Source: Limnoglobus roseus
GTDB lineage: Bacteria; Planctomycetota; Planctomycetia; Gemmatales; Gemmataceae
Direction of reading: 5' to 3'
Length of the DNA: 64,000 nucleotides
Assembly (NCBI RefSeq): GCF_008254045.1
Contig: NZ_CP042425.1
Span: 3,844,001-3,908,000 of the forward strand
Positions 28,198 to 37,899 of this stretch are shown piece by piece. The notes beneath the pieces are model-generated. The model ran no database searches and was not told the origin of the DNA. It saw only the letters and a program-made list of their open reading frames with translations. The stretch's first letter is position 1, and every line of letters begins with the position of its first letter. The position numbers and the translations under genes are program-made.

Positions 28198-29772
28198 ATG
28201 GCCGCTTCCATCATCCTGGCCGAACTCGCGTACGACACGCCCGACGGCACCCCACTCTTCGCCGACGTCGGCCTGACCTTCGGCCCCGTCCGGACCGGGC
28301 TGGTCGGCCGCAACGGCGTGGGCAAGACAACACTCCTCAGACTCATTTCCGGCGAACTCCGCCCTCGCTCCGGGCGTGTTTCCGTGAACGGCCGCGTGGC
28401 CGTCCTCCGACAGACCGTTCGGCCCGATCCGGACCAGACAATAGCCGACCGGTTCGGCGTCACTGCGGCCCTCGCGGTCTTGCGCCGCGCCGAACAAGGC
28501 GAGGCCAGGGACGACGAACTCAACGACGTGGACTGGGCTCTGGAATCCCGCCTCGCCGCCGCTCTTGGCCGCCTCGGGCTGGACGTCCCGCCGGAAACCC
28601 CACTGGCCACCCTGTCCGGCGGCCAACAAACCCGGGCCGGTCTTGCCGCGATCGTGTTCGCCGAGCCCGACTTCCTGCTACTGGACGAGCCGACGAACAA
28701 CCTCGACCGCGACGGGCGGGCGGCGGTCATGGACTTGCTCGCCGGCTGGCAGTCCGGGGCGATTGTCGTCAGCCACGACCGAGCGTTGCTCGACGCCATG
28801 GACGCGATCGTCGAGCTCACAACCCTCGGGGTTACTCGATACGGCGGAAACTGGACCGCCTACCGGGAACTCAAGGCGCAAGAACTGGCGGCGGCACAAC
28901 GAACCCTGGCGGACGCCGAAAAGCAAGTCGCCGATGCGGCCCGTGGCGCGCAAGCGACGGCCGAGCGGCAAGCCCGCCGGAACGGGGCCGGGCGGAGGAA
29001 GGGACTCGGGGGCGGCACGCCCCGGATCGTCCTCGGCCTGATGAAGGACCGGGCCGAGGACGCCACCGGCGGGAATGCACGGCTGGCCGAGCGGTTACGG
29101 GAGCAGGCGGCAGCCGCAGCCGCCGCGGCCCGCGAGACGGTCGAAATCCTCCAGCCGCTCACGGTCAAGTTACCGCCGACAAACTTACCAGCCGGAAAGA
29201 CCGTACTGCGGGTCGAGGGGCTTGTGGCCGGTTACGAACCCGAAAGGCCGCTCATCCGTGACGTGACTTTTGCCATCACCGGACCCGAACGGGTGGCAGT
29301 CACGGGTCCGAACGGCTCCGGGAAGACAACGCTGCTGGCTGTTCTCGCCGGACGGCTGGCCCCGTGGTCCGGGACGGCCGAGGTAATGACCCCGTTCACC
29401 TTGCTCGACCAGCAGGTGGGCGTCCTGGACCCGGGGCGGTCGGTGCGGGATAACTTCCGCCGCCTGAACCCGGGCGCGGATGAGCAGTCCTGCCGGGCGG
29501 CGTTGGCAAAGTTCCTGTTTCGGTCGGAGGCCGCGCTCCAAACGGTGGGGACGCTGAGCGGCGGGGAGCGGTTACGAGCCGGCCTGGCGTGCGTGCTCGG
29601 GGCCGTGCCGCCTCCGTTCCTCATCTTGGACGAGCCGACGAACCACCTGGACGTGAATTCGATCGAAGCGGTGGAGGCCGGGCTTCGGGCCTACGACGGG
29701 GCGTTACTGGTCGTCAGCCACGACGAGACGTTCCTCCACGGGATCGGGGTCACGAGGAGGATCGAACTGTAG
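28198..29772 (+). CDS. ABC-F family ATP-binding protein
   Basis: The 524-residue protein has two nucleotide-binding domains and no membrane segment. Domain 1 has Walker A GRNGVGKTT (about residue 37), signature LSGGQQTRAGLA and Walker B FLLLDEPTNNLD. Domain 2 has GPNGSGKTT (about residue 370), LSGGERLRAGLA and FLILDEPTNHLD. The linker between them (about 220-320) is rich in Ala, Arg and Glu (KQVADAARGAQATAERQARR), as expected for the P-site tRNA-interacting arm. ABC-F proteins bind the ribosomal E site and relieve stalling or protect from antibiotics. It resembles the EttA/Uup side or a resistance type equally; I cannot choose. It is transcribed alone. Confidence 0.9.
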   Translation: MAASIILAELAYDTPDGTPLFADVGLTFGPVRTGLVGRNGVGKTTLLRLISGELRPRSGRVSVNGRVAVLRQTVRPDPDQTIADRFGVTAALAVLRRAEQGEARDDELNDVDWALESRLAAALGRLGLDVPPETPLATLSGGQQTRAGLAAIVFAEPDFLLLDEPTNNLDRDGRAAVMDLLAGWQSGAIVVSHDRALLDAMDAIVELTTLGVTRYGGNWTAYRELKAQELAAAQRTLADAEKQVADAARGAQATAERQARRNGAGRRKGLGGGTPRIVLGLMKDRAEDATGGNARLAERLREQAAAAAAAARETVEILQPLTVKLPPTNLPAGKTVLRVEGLVAGYEPERPLIRDVTFAITGPERVAVTGPNGSGKTTLLAVLAGRLAPWSGTAEVMTPFTLLDQQVGVLDPGRSVRDNFRRLNPGADEQSCRAALAKFLFRSEAALQTVGTLSGGERLRAGLACVLGAVPPPFLILDEPTNHLDVNSIEAVEAGLRAYDGALLVVSHDETFLHGIGVTRRIEL

Positions 29773-29854
29773 CCGCCACCGACAGCGGCAAAGGGCCGGC
29801 GGTGGCAGTGCGACCGACGGCAACCTCGCGAAGAGTGCCGCCGTCGCAAAACGG

Positions 29855-30631
29855 TCAGACGGTGTGGGCCAGAGGTTTGCCGTGGGGCAGGGAACGGCGG
29901 GACCAGTCCTCGAACCGCGTCGGACCGAGCCGCGGGTTGGCGCCGGGGTTCAGGCCGCGGGCGTCGAGCGTCGTGCCGAAGTACCGGGCTTGCGGGTCGC
30001 CGACGACCGCCCGCCGGTCGCCGGTCGCGGCCAGGAACCGGCCCACGAACTCGGCCATGGGCAACGACTCCGGCCCGGCCAGTTCGACGATCCCGTTGAT
30101 GGGCTCTCCCACAACCACGTCGGCCAGCGCCGCAGCCACGTCGTCCGCCGCCAGCGGTTGCATCGGGGCCGCCGGCAGGCGGACCGTGTCCCCGTCCGCC
30201 CCGGACCCGGCGATCGCGCCCAGGAACTCGAAGAACTGGGTGGCCCGCACGATCGTGTACGGCGTTCGGCCGGTCGCGATCAACCGTTCTTGCGCGACCT
30301 TGGCCCGCAAGTACCCGCTGTCCGGCAGGCGGTCGGCCCCGACGACGGACACGGCGACGTGGTGCCGCACGCCGGCGGCCGCCTCGGCGGCCATCAGATT
30401 GCGGGTGGACGTCACGAAGAAGTCCATCACCGCGGCGTCCGCGAACGACGGTGAATTCGTCACGTCCACGACGACGTCCGCCCCCGCCAGAGCCGCGGCC
30501 AGCCCCTCGCCGGTCAGGGCGTTGACGCCCGACGACGGCGAAGCCGACGCCGCCTCGTGGCCGCGCTGACGCAGCAGCGGGATCAGTTTCTTTCCGATAA
30601 GGCCACTACCGCCGATAACGACGATCTTCAT
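29855..30631 (-). CDS. NmrA-like NAD(P)-binding protein (atypical SDR)
   Basis: This 258-residue cytoplasmic protein starts at ATG 30631 behind AGGAG. The Rossmann glycine motif is VVIGGSGLIGKKL at the N-terminus (GxxGxxG). It is followed by ADVVVDVTNSPSF, HHVAVSVVGADRLPDSGYLRAK and YTIVRATQFFEF, typical of NmrA/NAD(P)H-binding atypical SDRs. These lack the classical Tyr-Lys active site and act as redox sensors or quinone/flavin-type reductases. A cupin gene lies 57 bp upstream on the same strand and probably belongs to the same operon. Confidence 0.85.
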   Translation of the reverse strand: MKIVVIGGSGLIGKKLIPLLRQRGHEAASASPSSGVNALTGEGLAAALAGADVVVDVTNSPSFADAAVMDFFVTSTRNLMAAEAAAGVRHHVAVSVVGADRLPDSGYLRAKVAQERLIATGRTPYTIVRATQFFEFLGAIAGSGADGDTVRLPAAPMQPLAADDVAAALADVVVGEPINGIVELAGPESLPMAEFVGRFLAATGDRRAVVGDPQARYFGTTLDARGLNPGANPRLGPTRFEDWSRRSLPHGKPLAHTV

Positions 30632-30688
30632 GGTCAGTCTCCTGGTGTGTCGCCCCGCGGGGCGGTTGAAGTGGGAACAATCCGGTGA

Positions 30689-31117
30689 TTACTCTTTCTT
30701 CGGCTCGGGGACGGCGATGTCCTTCGCGTCCCGTGGGTGCAGGACGACCGCGATCAGTCGCGTCTTGCCCTTCGCGGCCGGGTTTTTCGACACCCGGTGC
30801 AGGCACCCGGTCGGTTCGTAGAACGTCTCGCCCGCCTTCAGCAGCTTCGTCGGCTGGTCGTCCACGCCGAGTTCGTACTCGCCTTCGAGGACGTACACGA
30901 ACCCCGGCCCCGGGTGGCGGTGCCGCTCGCCGGACTGGCCGGGTTCGATCGTCACCTCCACGACCGTCGCCGTCGCCTCCTTGCCGTCCAGTTTCTCCTT
31001 GATGTCCGTGACGGAGAGGACCTTGACCTTCTCCCCGTCCTCATGGCGGTGGGCCGCGGACATCCCGCCCGCCCCCACGACAACGCCGACCGCGACCGCC
31101 AACACAATTCGAATCAT
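30689..31117 (-). CDS. Exported or membrane-anchored cupin protein
   Basis: The protein has 142 residues. I chose ATG 31117 because AGGAGG lies seven bases upstream; a TTG six bases earlier is less likely. The N-terminus is a signal or anchor (MIRIVLAVAVGVVVGAGGM). The single cupin_2 domain has the metal-ligand motif EVTIEPGQSGERHRHPGPGF, then VYVLEGEYELGV and TFYEPTGCLHRVS, giving His-His-Glu-His ligands. It probably binds a metal and a small organic molecule outside the membrane. It is followed by the NmrA-like gene and is divergent from the ECF sigma gene. Confidence 0.82.
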   Translation of the reverse strand: MIRIVLAVAVGVVVGAGGMSAAHRHEDGEKVKVLSVTDIKEKLDGKEATATVVEVTIEPGQSGERHRHPGPGFVYVLEGEYELGVDDQPTKLLKAGETFYEPTGCLHRVSKNPAAKGKTRLIAVVLHPRDAKDIAVPEPKKE

Positions 31118-31295
31118 GGCCAACCTCCTCGCGTGTGGAACCGTTCGACCTCAAGGACGACCGGGCGGCCGATTCTGTGACGGGACTCGTGATCGGAAAC
31201 TGGCGTCACGTCCTCGGCTGTCTGGATAAGCGTGGCGGGGTAACACCGTGGGGCTATAATCGGCCGCGGGGGCCGTTCGCCGCGGAGGGACCGCC
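31118..31295. promoter_or_regulatory. Divergent promoter region, cupin and sigma factor genes
   Basis: These 178 bp separate the cupin/NmrA operon (leftward) from the ECF sigma/kinase operon (rightward), so both promoters must lie here. GGAGGG is placed seven bases before the GTG start of the sigma gene. No operator is evident. Confidence 0.45.
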
Positions 31296-31913
31296 GTGTT
31301 TGAGGAACCGACTTCCGCCGTCGTTCAGCGGTACCTGGACGAGTTGGCCGGAGACACGCCCGCCGAACCGGTGGTCAAGGCGTTGCTCGACCGGGCCGTC
31401 CGCCGGTTGCACCACCTGTGTGCCGCCCTGCTCCACCGAAGTTACCCGCGGCTCGCCCGCCCGCCGCTGAACCTGCACGCCGACGAGATGCTCGGCGCGG
31501 TGGTCGAGCGGCTCCTCAAGGCCCTCCGCCAGGCCCGCCCCGGCACGGTGCGTCAGTTCTTCGCGCTCGCGTGTCAGCACATGCGGTGGGAACTGAATGA
31601 CCTGGCCCGCCGCTTAGATGGGCAGCCACCCGTCCCGGACGTGGATCACGCGCAGGTGCCCGCCCCGGCCGACAGCGGGTCGGTCCTCTCGCCGGCCGGG
31701 CGGCGGATGATCGCCGCCATCGACGCCCTGCCGGACGCCGAGCGGGAGGCGTTCGACCTGGTGCGGATTCAGGGGATGACCCAGCCCGAGGCCGCCGCCG
31801 TCCTGGGCGTGTCGGCGATGACCGTCAAGCGGCGGCTGAACAGCGGGCTGCAACTGCTCGCTGACGCACTCGCCGACCTGGACCCGCACGGGATCGACCC
31901 CGACCCGCCCTAA
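31296..31913 (+). CDS. ECF-type RNA polymerase sigma factor (kinase-linked)
   Basis: The protein has 205 residues and starts at GTG 31296 behind GGAGGG. The N-terminal half (residues about 20-110) is helical like region 2 (LNLHADEMLGAVVERLLKAL, then RQFFALACQHMRWELNDLARR). The C-terminal part is a clear region 4 (AIDALPDAEREAFDLVRIQG, then MTQPEAAAVLGVSAMTVKRRLNSG), a helix-turn-helix that binds -35 elements. It fits the planctomycete ECF groups encoded beside Ser/Thr kinases. The kinase gene begins 16 bp downstream, so the kinase probably controls this factor by phosphorylation or binding. Confidence 0.87.
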   Translation: MFEEPTSAVVQRYLDELAGDTPAEPVVKALLDRAVRRLHHLCAALLHRSYPRLARPPLNLHADEMLGAVVERLLKALRQARPGTVRQFFALACQHMRWELNDLARRLDGQPPVPDVDHAQVPAPADSGSVLSPAGRRMIAAIDALPDAEREAFDLVRIQGMTQPEAAAVLGVSAMTVKRRLNSGLQLLADALADLDPHGIDPDPP

Positions 31914-31929
31914 CCGAAAGGAATTCGCC

Positions 31930-34773
31930 GTGTCCGCCGACCCTCGCGTGCGAAGTCTAATCGATCGCCTGCTCGACTCCGACGCCACCCCGGAGCAGGT
32001 GTGCGCGTCGCACCCGGAACTCCTGCCGGAAGTGCGGACCCGCTGGCAGCGGGTGCGGCGCCTGCGGGGCGACCTGGACGCCCTCTTCCCGCCCGAGGGA
32101 GCCAACGGGGCGGCGGACGACGCGGCGCTCCCGCAGGTGCCCGGCCACCGGGTGGAGTGTCTGCTCGGCCGCGGGGGGATGGGGGTGGTGTTCCGGGCGT
32201 GGCACCACCGGCTGAACCGGCCGGTGGCCTTGAAGATGATGCTGGCCGGGGCGTACGCCGGCCCGCGGGAACGGGAGCGGTTCCAACGCGAGGCGGAGGC
32301 GGTGGCCGGGCTGCGGCACCCGAACGTGGTCCAAGTCCACGACGCGGGGGACGCGGACGGGCGGCCGTACTTCACCATGGAACTCGTGGACGGCGGCAGC
32401 CTCGCACAAACGCTCACGGGGGCACCCCTCCCGGTGGAGCGGGCGGCGGACCTGGTGGGCACGCTGGCGGCGGCGGTACAAGTCGCACACGCGGCCGGGG
32501 TCGTCCACCGCGACCTGAAGCCGGCCAACGTGCTGCTCGCGGCCGACGGTACGCCGAAGGTGGGCGACTTCGGTCTCGCCCGCCGGCTGTCCGACGAAGC
32601 CGGTCTGACCGACACCGGCGCCGCCCTGGGCACGCCGAGTTACATGGCCCCGGAACAGGCCGACGGGGCGGCGGGCGCGGTCGGCCCACCGGCGGACGTG
32701 TACTCGCTCGGGGCCATCCTCTACGAACTGCTCACCGGCCGCCCGCCGTTCTGCGGCGTGACCGCCGCCGCGACCGTTCAACAACTCCTTTCCCACGACC
32801 CGGCGCCACCTTCGCGCTTGAACCCGTGCGTGCCCCGCGACCTGGAAACGATCTGCTTGAAGTGCCTCCAGAAGTCGCCGCGGCTGCGGTACGGTTCCGC
32901 CGGCGACCTGGCCGACGACCTCGGCCGGTTCCGTCGAGGGGAAGCGATCGCCGCCCGGCCGGACGGGCTCGCGCGGCGGTGGGCGAGGCGGGTCCGGCAT
33001 CGACCCGTCTTGACGATTGCGGTCGCCGGCGTTCTCGTGCTGGCGGCGGCCCTGACCGGCGGTGCGTTGTGGGTCGTTTCCGAACGGGCGGCGGTCGAGC
33101 GGGCGGCCGAAGACGACTTGCGCGAGATGGCCCGCCACCGGGAGCAGTCGGGGTGGCCCGAAGCCCGCGCCGCGTTGGGGCGGGCGCTGGCTCGGCTGGG
33201 CGGCCACGGGTCGGCCGACCTCCGCCGGCGCCTCGACCGGGCGGACGCGGAGTTGACGTTGATCGCCCGCCTGGACGCCGCCCGCCTGGCTGGCAGTTGG
33301 AGCACTGGCGGGAAGCTCGCCCACGCCCGGGCCAACGACGAGTACGAGGCCGCCCTTCGGGACGCCGGGGTGTGGCTGCCCGGCGACAGCCCCGAGACGA
33401 TCGCCGGCCGCGTCGCGGCGTCGGACGTGTCGGCGGCGCTGGTCAACGCCCTCGACGGCTGGGCGGAGTTGGCGCGGGATGCCAACCAAGTGGAGCAAAT
33501 CCTCCGGGTCACCCGCCTCGCCGACCCGGACCCGGCCGGCTGGCGGAATCAGGCGCGAAACCCGGCCGTCTGGTCAGACAAGGCAGCCCTCGCCCGCGTT
33601 GCCGCCACGGCGCCCGCGGCTGACCCGTGCGTCCCGTTGTTCCTCACGGTAGCCAAGCGGTGTCGGGCGGCCGGGATCGATCCGTCCGAAATGCTCCGGC
33701 GGGTTTACCGCACCCAGCCGACCGACTTCTGGTTGAACCTGTGGTTGGCAGAAGACGCCTACCGGGGCCGGCGCTACGCGGAGGCGGTTCGATTCTGTCA
33801 GGCGGCCGTCGCCCTCCGGCCGGACGCGGCCGTCGCCCACAACAACCTCGGCCTGTCGCTTTTGGGGAGAGATCCCCGATTCGGCGAGGCCGTCGAATAC
33901 TTCCAGGACGCGCTCCGACTCGATCCCGAGGCGCACCCGGTGCGGTTGAACCTGGCGAACGCGCTCACAGGTTCCTTGCGGCACGCCGAGGCCATTGAAC
34001 ACACCCGCGTCGCGCTCCGGGTCGAGCCGAACTCCGCCGTGCTTCATGCGATGTTGGCCCGCAACCTGGAAGGCCTGAAGGCGGACGACGAAGCGCTCGC
34101 CGAGCACCGCCGGGCAGTCGAGTGCGACGACCGGAACTTCGACGCCCAACAGGGGCTGAGAAATTTCTTCCTCCGACGCGGCCGAGCGGAAGAAGCGAGG
34201 GCGGTCTGGAAGAAGGCGCTCGCTCTCAACCCACCAGATCATGCAGCGTGGTACGGGTACGCCGAGTTGTGCCTCTACCTCGGCCGCGAGGACGAGTATC
34301 GTGCCGCCCGCCGCGACTTACTCGCACGGTTCGCTGGCGTGACGGGGCCGCTCGTCGCCGAGCGGGTGAGCCGGGCGTGCCTGCTCCTTCCCGTCGAGGG
34401 GGACGAAGGTCGGAAAGCCGCCGCCCTGGTCGAACGAGTCGCGGCCGCTGACCACCGGCAGTACGCCGCCTACCTCGCCCACTTCCAATTCTTGCAGGGG
34501 CTGGCCGACTACCGTCACGGGCGGTTCGACCGGGCGGCCGCCGCGATGCGGGGGGAGGCGTCGAGAGCGCTCGGCCCTGCCCCGAAGTTGGTCCTCGCGA
34601 TGGCACTGCACCAGAGCGGACAGGTCGCGGACGCCCGGCAAGCGCTCGCGGCCGCTGTGACCGGTCACGACTGGTCGGCGTCCGCCGTCCGAGACCAGGA
34701 CGGATGGATCTGCCACGCCCTCCGCCGCGAGGCCGAGACGATGATCCCGGCCGACCCGCCGACGAAGAAGTGA
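31930..34773 (+). CDS. Transmembrane Ser/Thr protein kinase with TPR sensor region
   Basis: The protein has 947 residues and starts at GTG 31930 behind AAAGGA. The Hanks-type kinase domain spans about 70-340: glycine loop LGRGGMGVVFRA, catalytic Lys in PVALKMML, VVHRDLKPANVLL (about residue 190), VGDFGLARR and TPSYMAPEQADG. All catalytic residues are present. A transmembrane helix follows at about 358-380 (VLTIAVAGVLVLAAALTGG). The outer part contains tetratricopeptide-like repeats (AVRFCQAAVALRPDAAVAHN, AVEYFQDALRLDPEAHPVRL, AVECDDRNFDAQQGLRNFF). It is operonic with the ECF sigma gene, which suggests a signalling pair. Confidence 0.92.
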   Translation: MSADPRVRSLIDRLLDSDATPEQVCASHPELLPEVRTRWQRVRRLRGDLDALFPPEGANGAADDAALPQVPGHRVECLLGRGGMGVVFRAWHHRLNRPVALKMMLAGAYAGPRERERFQREAEAVAGLRHPNVVQVHDAGDADGRPYFTMELVDGGSLAQTLTGAPLPVERAADLVGTLAAAVQVAHAAGVVHRDLKPANVLLAADGTPKVGDFGLARRLSDEAGLTDTGAALGTPSYMAPEQADGAAGAVGPPADVYSLGAILYELLTGRPPFCGVTAAATVQQLLSHDPAPPSRLNPCVPRDLETICLKCLQKSPRLRYGSAGDLADDLGRFRRGEAIAARPDGLARRWARRVRHRPVLTIAVAGVLVLAAALTGGALWVVSERAAVERAAEDDLREMARHREQSGWPEARAALGRALARLGGHGSADLRRRLDRADAELTLIARLDAARLAGSWSTGGKLAHARANDEYEAALRDAGVWLPGDSPETIAGRVAASDVSAALVNALDGWAELARDANQVEQILRVTRLADPDPAGWRNQARNPAVWSDKAALARVAATAPAADPCVPLFLTVAKRCRAAGIDPSEMLRRVYRTQPTDFWLNLWLAEDAYRGRRYAEAVRFCQAAVALRPDAAVAHNNLGLSLLGRDPRFGEAVEYFQDALRLDPEAHPVRLNLANALTGSLRHAEAIEHTRVALRVEPNSAVLHAMLARNLEGLKADDEALAEHRRAVECDDRNFDAQQGLRNFFLRRGRAEEARAVWKKALALNPPDHAAWYGYAELCLYLGREDEYRAARRDLLARFAGVTGPLVAERVSRACLLLPVEGDEGRKAAALVERVAAADHRQYAAYLAHFQFLQGLADYRHGRFDRAAAAMRGEASRALGPAPKLVLAMALHQSGQVADARQALAAAVTGHDWSASAVRDQDGWICHALRREAETMIPADPPTKK

Positions 34774-34842
34774 TCGGCCGCGCTTCGTCGCGAGCGATGG
34801 GGGTATCATCACGTTGGCAGCGTTTACGGACTACCACTTTGC

Positions 34843-35079
34843 TTGCCCGCCATCTTGCCATTCGGTCGGCCCTTCGCCCCGCCGCGAAGAGGGCCTGCCG
34901 TGCGCGTCCCACTCCCCGTCACCGACGGCGTCGTCGAGGCGTTCCCGCAGTGCCCGCACAAGGCGTACTTGCGACTCGCCGGCGTAGCAGGGCAAGCGTC
35001 CGACTTCGTCGTCCTCCTACAGGCGTTCGACGCCGAGCCCCAGTCTGGCGATCCGGGCCGCGTGGCTCCGCCGCCATGA
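34843..35079 (+). pseudogene. TM0106-type RecB-like nuclease, N-terminal fragment
   Basis: The reading frame contains VPLPVTDGVVEAFPQCPHKA, then YLRLAGVAGQASDFVVLLQA and DAE. This is the start of the RecB-like (PD-(D/E)XK) nuclease region of TM0106-type nuclease-helicases, where CPxKAYLxLxG is characteristic. Homology stops after about 45 residues and the frame ends at 35079. The helicase half of such a protein survives on the opposite strand at 24990-25590. Confidence 0.55.
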
Positions 35080-35250
35080 CGGAACACCGTCCGAGCGACG
35101 CTGGCCGGGTTCCACGGGGCCTCTTGAACCGATCCGGACCGGCATTGCGGCGATGGTTCGGGCAAACTGCGGTTGGTGAAAGTACCCCGAGGCCAACGAA
35201 CCGTCCCGTGGTACGTCCGATAGTCACGATCGTGATGCCTGTCGGAGCCA

Positions 35251-37037
35251 TTACTTCCGATCGAGCACCTTGAGGACGAACGTACCGCTTTGGCCACGGG
35301 TTTCCGGGTGGTACATCAGTTCCGCGACGGCGGGGGCGGCCACGAACTCGCCGGGCAGTTCCGCGACGAAGACACAACTGTCCCGGACCGAGTTCGGTGC
35401 CTCCTCGTGGTGGTAACAGACCTTCGCGTCCCGGTCTTCGCGGAGGCCGCCGGAACTGCTCACGAGTTTTTCGAACCGCTTGTCCTGCGGGGCGATCGTC
35501 TCGCACCCGCCCGGCTTGGGGTTTTCCACCAACAGGTATCGCACCGCGCCGGGGGCCTGGGCCCGGGCGACGACCTCGCTGCGGACGAAACTACCCCTCG
35601 GGACGGTGTCGCCGGAGGCCAGCGTCTTCAGCACCGTCCCCTTCTCGTCGACGAGCGCAAACCGCCGCTCGACGACCAGCCCCTGCGCCACCGGGGCGAG
35701 GTTGCGGCCGGCCTTCCAATTGCGGAAGACGGCGTGGTACGTCACGCCCTTCATCTCGGTTTCGATCCGCATCTCGGTCTTGCCGGCCGGCAACTGCTCG
35801 GCCGGCAAGACCACCTTCGTCGCTAACTTGCCGTCGAACCGGACGGCGTGCGCCCGGCCGCCGATCGTGAGCGCGAGCGGCTTGGCCTTCAACTCGGTCG
35901 CGTCCTTCTTGGCGAGGTAGTCGCAAAAGGCGAACAGGATCATCGCCGTGTCCTTCGTGGAGTTCCAGCGGTTGCCCTGCTTGGTCCGGACGAAGAACGT
36001 CAGCGTCTGCTCGACGAGGGCCTCGTCCCCGCCCCAGGCGACGAGGGCCTTGAGGGCGGCGGCCGTGACCTCGAACGGGTCGTCGGACCAGCGGCTGTAC
36101 CCGCCCGTCCGCCAGTGCGCGGCCCCCTTTTCGATCACAGCCCGCTGCTTGAGGGCGTCCGCGAACTGACGGGCCAGCTTCGGCCGGCCGCCGCGGACGG
36201 CCATCTCCAGGGCGAACGCGAGGCTGCCGTCGGACAGGGTGCCGGCGGTCGCACGCTCCTCCAGCCACGTCCAGGTGTCGGCCGCCGGGCCCTCCCGCTG
36301 CGAGAGGACGTAGAGGCTGTAGACGCGGTCGGCCGCCGCCGCGGGGGTGCGGCGTTTTGGTTGCTCTTGCAAGGCTGTGGGGTCGGCTCTGTAGACGCGG
36401 TCGGCCGCCGCCGCGGGGGTGCGGTTGCCGGCGAACCCCTTCAGCGCCTCCCGGCCTTTCTTCAGAACGGCCGGGTCCACCTTGTACCCGGCGTCCTCGG
36501 CCAGTTGGAGGCCGTAGAGCGCGTAGGCGGTCATGATGTCGCTGGCGGCCGTGGTCCCCCACCACCCCCAGCCCCCGTCCTTCTGCTGAAGTTCCGTCAG
36601 CCGCTTGATCCCGGCCGCTGCCACGCCGGGGAGCTTCTTTTCCAAGTCGGGATCGGGCACGCGAAACTGTTGCAAGATTTGCGCGACCCGGATCGCGGGC
36701 AGGAACCGGCTCATCGTTTGCTCGACGCACCCGTAAGGGTACTCGACGAGGTAGCCGAGCGTGTCGGCCAGGTCCGCGGCCAACGACGGCGCGAAGGTAA
36801 TTTCGAGCTGGCCTTGGCTGGCCGCGTCGAGTTTAGGCAGGTCGAGCGTGACCGGACCGTCGGCGTAGCCAGACAGGGCCACGACCTGTTCGGCCGCGCA
36901 GCGGTTGACCGACACGCGCTTCGCGGCCGCGTCCGCCCCGGCCGAACTCTCGGCGGTCATGAGCAGGTTGACCTCGCCGCCGGCGGTCGGCGGGGCGTAA
37001 GTCCACCGAATCGGCGCGTTCGACATTGGCTTCAGGG
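35251..37037 (-). pseudogene. Alpha-2-macroglobulin family protein, 3' part, split by ISAs1
   Basis: This is the C-terminal half of a bacterial alpha-2-macroglobulin. It contains the thioester motif GCVEQ in YLVEYPYGCVEQTMSRFLPA, the thioester-domain helices (ELQQKDGGWGWWGTTAASDI, TAYALYGLQLAEDAG) and the C-terminal receptor-like domain (FVRSEVVARAQAPGAVRYLL, VAELMYHPETRGQSG). Such proteins trap proteases outside the cell or in the periplasm. The frame is open to the ISAs1 edge at 37038. It continues in frame into 39049-40527 when the element is removed. Within it, a 36-bp sequence at 36317-36352 recurs at 36389-36424, giving RTPAAAADRVY twice. Confidence 0.88.
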
Positions 37038-37088
37038 CAGGGCAAACGCACCTAAATCGCCTGAAAAGGTAGTGCTTCGTCCCTCCAC

Positions 37089-37727
37089 TCAGGTCTTGTT
37101 CAGCACCAGGTCGACGACCCAGCAGCCCAGAGCGTGTCCGCCGTCACCGCGGCAATGGTTCAACACTTCGGGGTCATCGCAGCCGGCCTCCTCCAGGGCA
37201 TCTGCCAGCACCGGCAGGCGGTCGAACGCCCTGTCGGCGTAGATGCCATTGGCCAGGGCGACGACGGTGGACGTGAGCCAGGACGGGGGGATCACGGCGT
37301 GCCGGCGGTACGGAATCCCGAAGATGCAGTTCAGGACCTCGACCTGACCCTTCCGTCCGATGCTGCCCGCCGTCCACCGCATTGCCATCATCGCCCCGTA
37401 ATCCGCTTGTGCCCACAACGCCAAGCTCACGGCGGCGGCCCCGGAGGCGTCGTTCGCTGCGTCCTGTCCATCCGGCCAGCCACGCTCCGTGACGGCGGCC
37501 GCCGCCCCCTCAATCTCCATCGCCTCGGCCGACGAGATCAGCTTGTCGGCGTACCGCTCGGCGGCCTCCACTGCCGCTCGGCTCCGCTCGTCCGCCAGGA
37601 GCGGCCACACCCGCCGGCAGAAGGCAGCGGCGGCGAGCCGCCACTTACGGCCGCTAACGCCATTCCTCGGCAGCGCCTGGAGGACGGCCTCCGGATCGAG
37701 GGTGGCCAGCCATTCTTCTTTGGTCAT
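37089..37727 (-). CDS. Passenger protein of the ISAs1 element (Gemmata multicopy family)
   Basis: This 212-residue protein has no signal peptide. It starts at ATG 37727 with MTKEEWLATLDPEAVLQALP. It continues with an alpha-helical Ala-rich body (AAAAFCRRVWPLLADERSRA, AAERYADKLISSAEAMEIEG) and a conserved end (PPSWLTSTVVALANGIYADR, RLPVLADALEEAGCDDPEVL, HCRGDGGHALGCWVVDLVL). I recall this as an uncharacterised family with many paralogues in Gemmata-type genomes. The gene lies wholly inside the ISAs1 ends, 51 bp from the left terminus and transcribed away from the transposase. It is therefore mobile cargo. Function unknown. Confidence 0.8.
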   Translation of the reverse strand: MTKEEWLATLDPEAVLQALPRNGVSGRKWRLAAAAFCRRVWPLLADERSRAAVEAAERYADKLISSAEAMEIEGAAAAVTERGWPDGQDAANDASGAAAVSLALWAQADYGAMMAMRWTAGSIGRKGQVEVLNCIFGIPYRRHAVIPPSWLTSTVVALANGIYADRAFDRLPVLADALEEAGCDDPEVLNHCRGDGGHALGCWVVDLVLNKT

Positions 37728-37899
37728 CGTGCGGCGTCCGATTCACCGGCCCCAGCCGAGGGCGAGAGAGTCAACTTCAGTGTGGCCGCCAGCAACCTCC
37801 GGGGCAAGCCAGGGCATGGGCCTGGTAGTCACCCTCACCGGGGATGTGGGCGGCGTGGTCGTCAGGAGGTACACCCAGAGGCAGCTACGGAGGGCTGCC

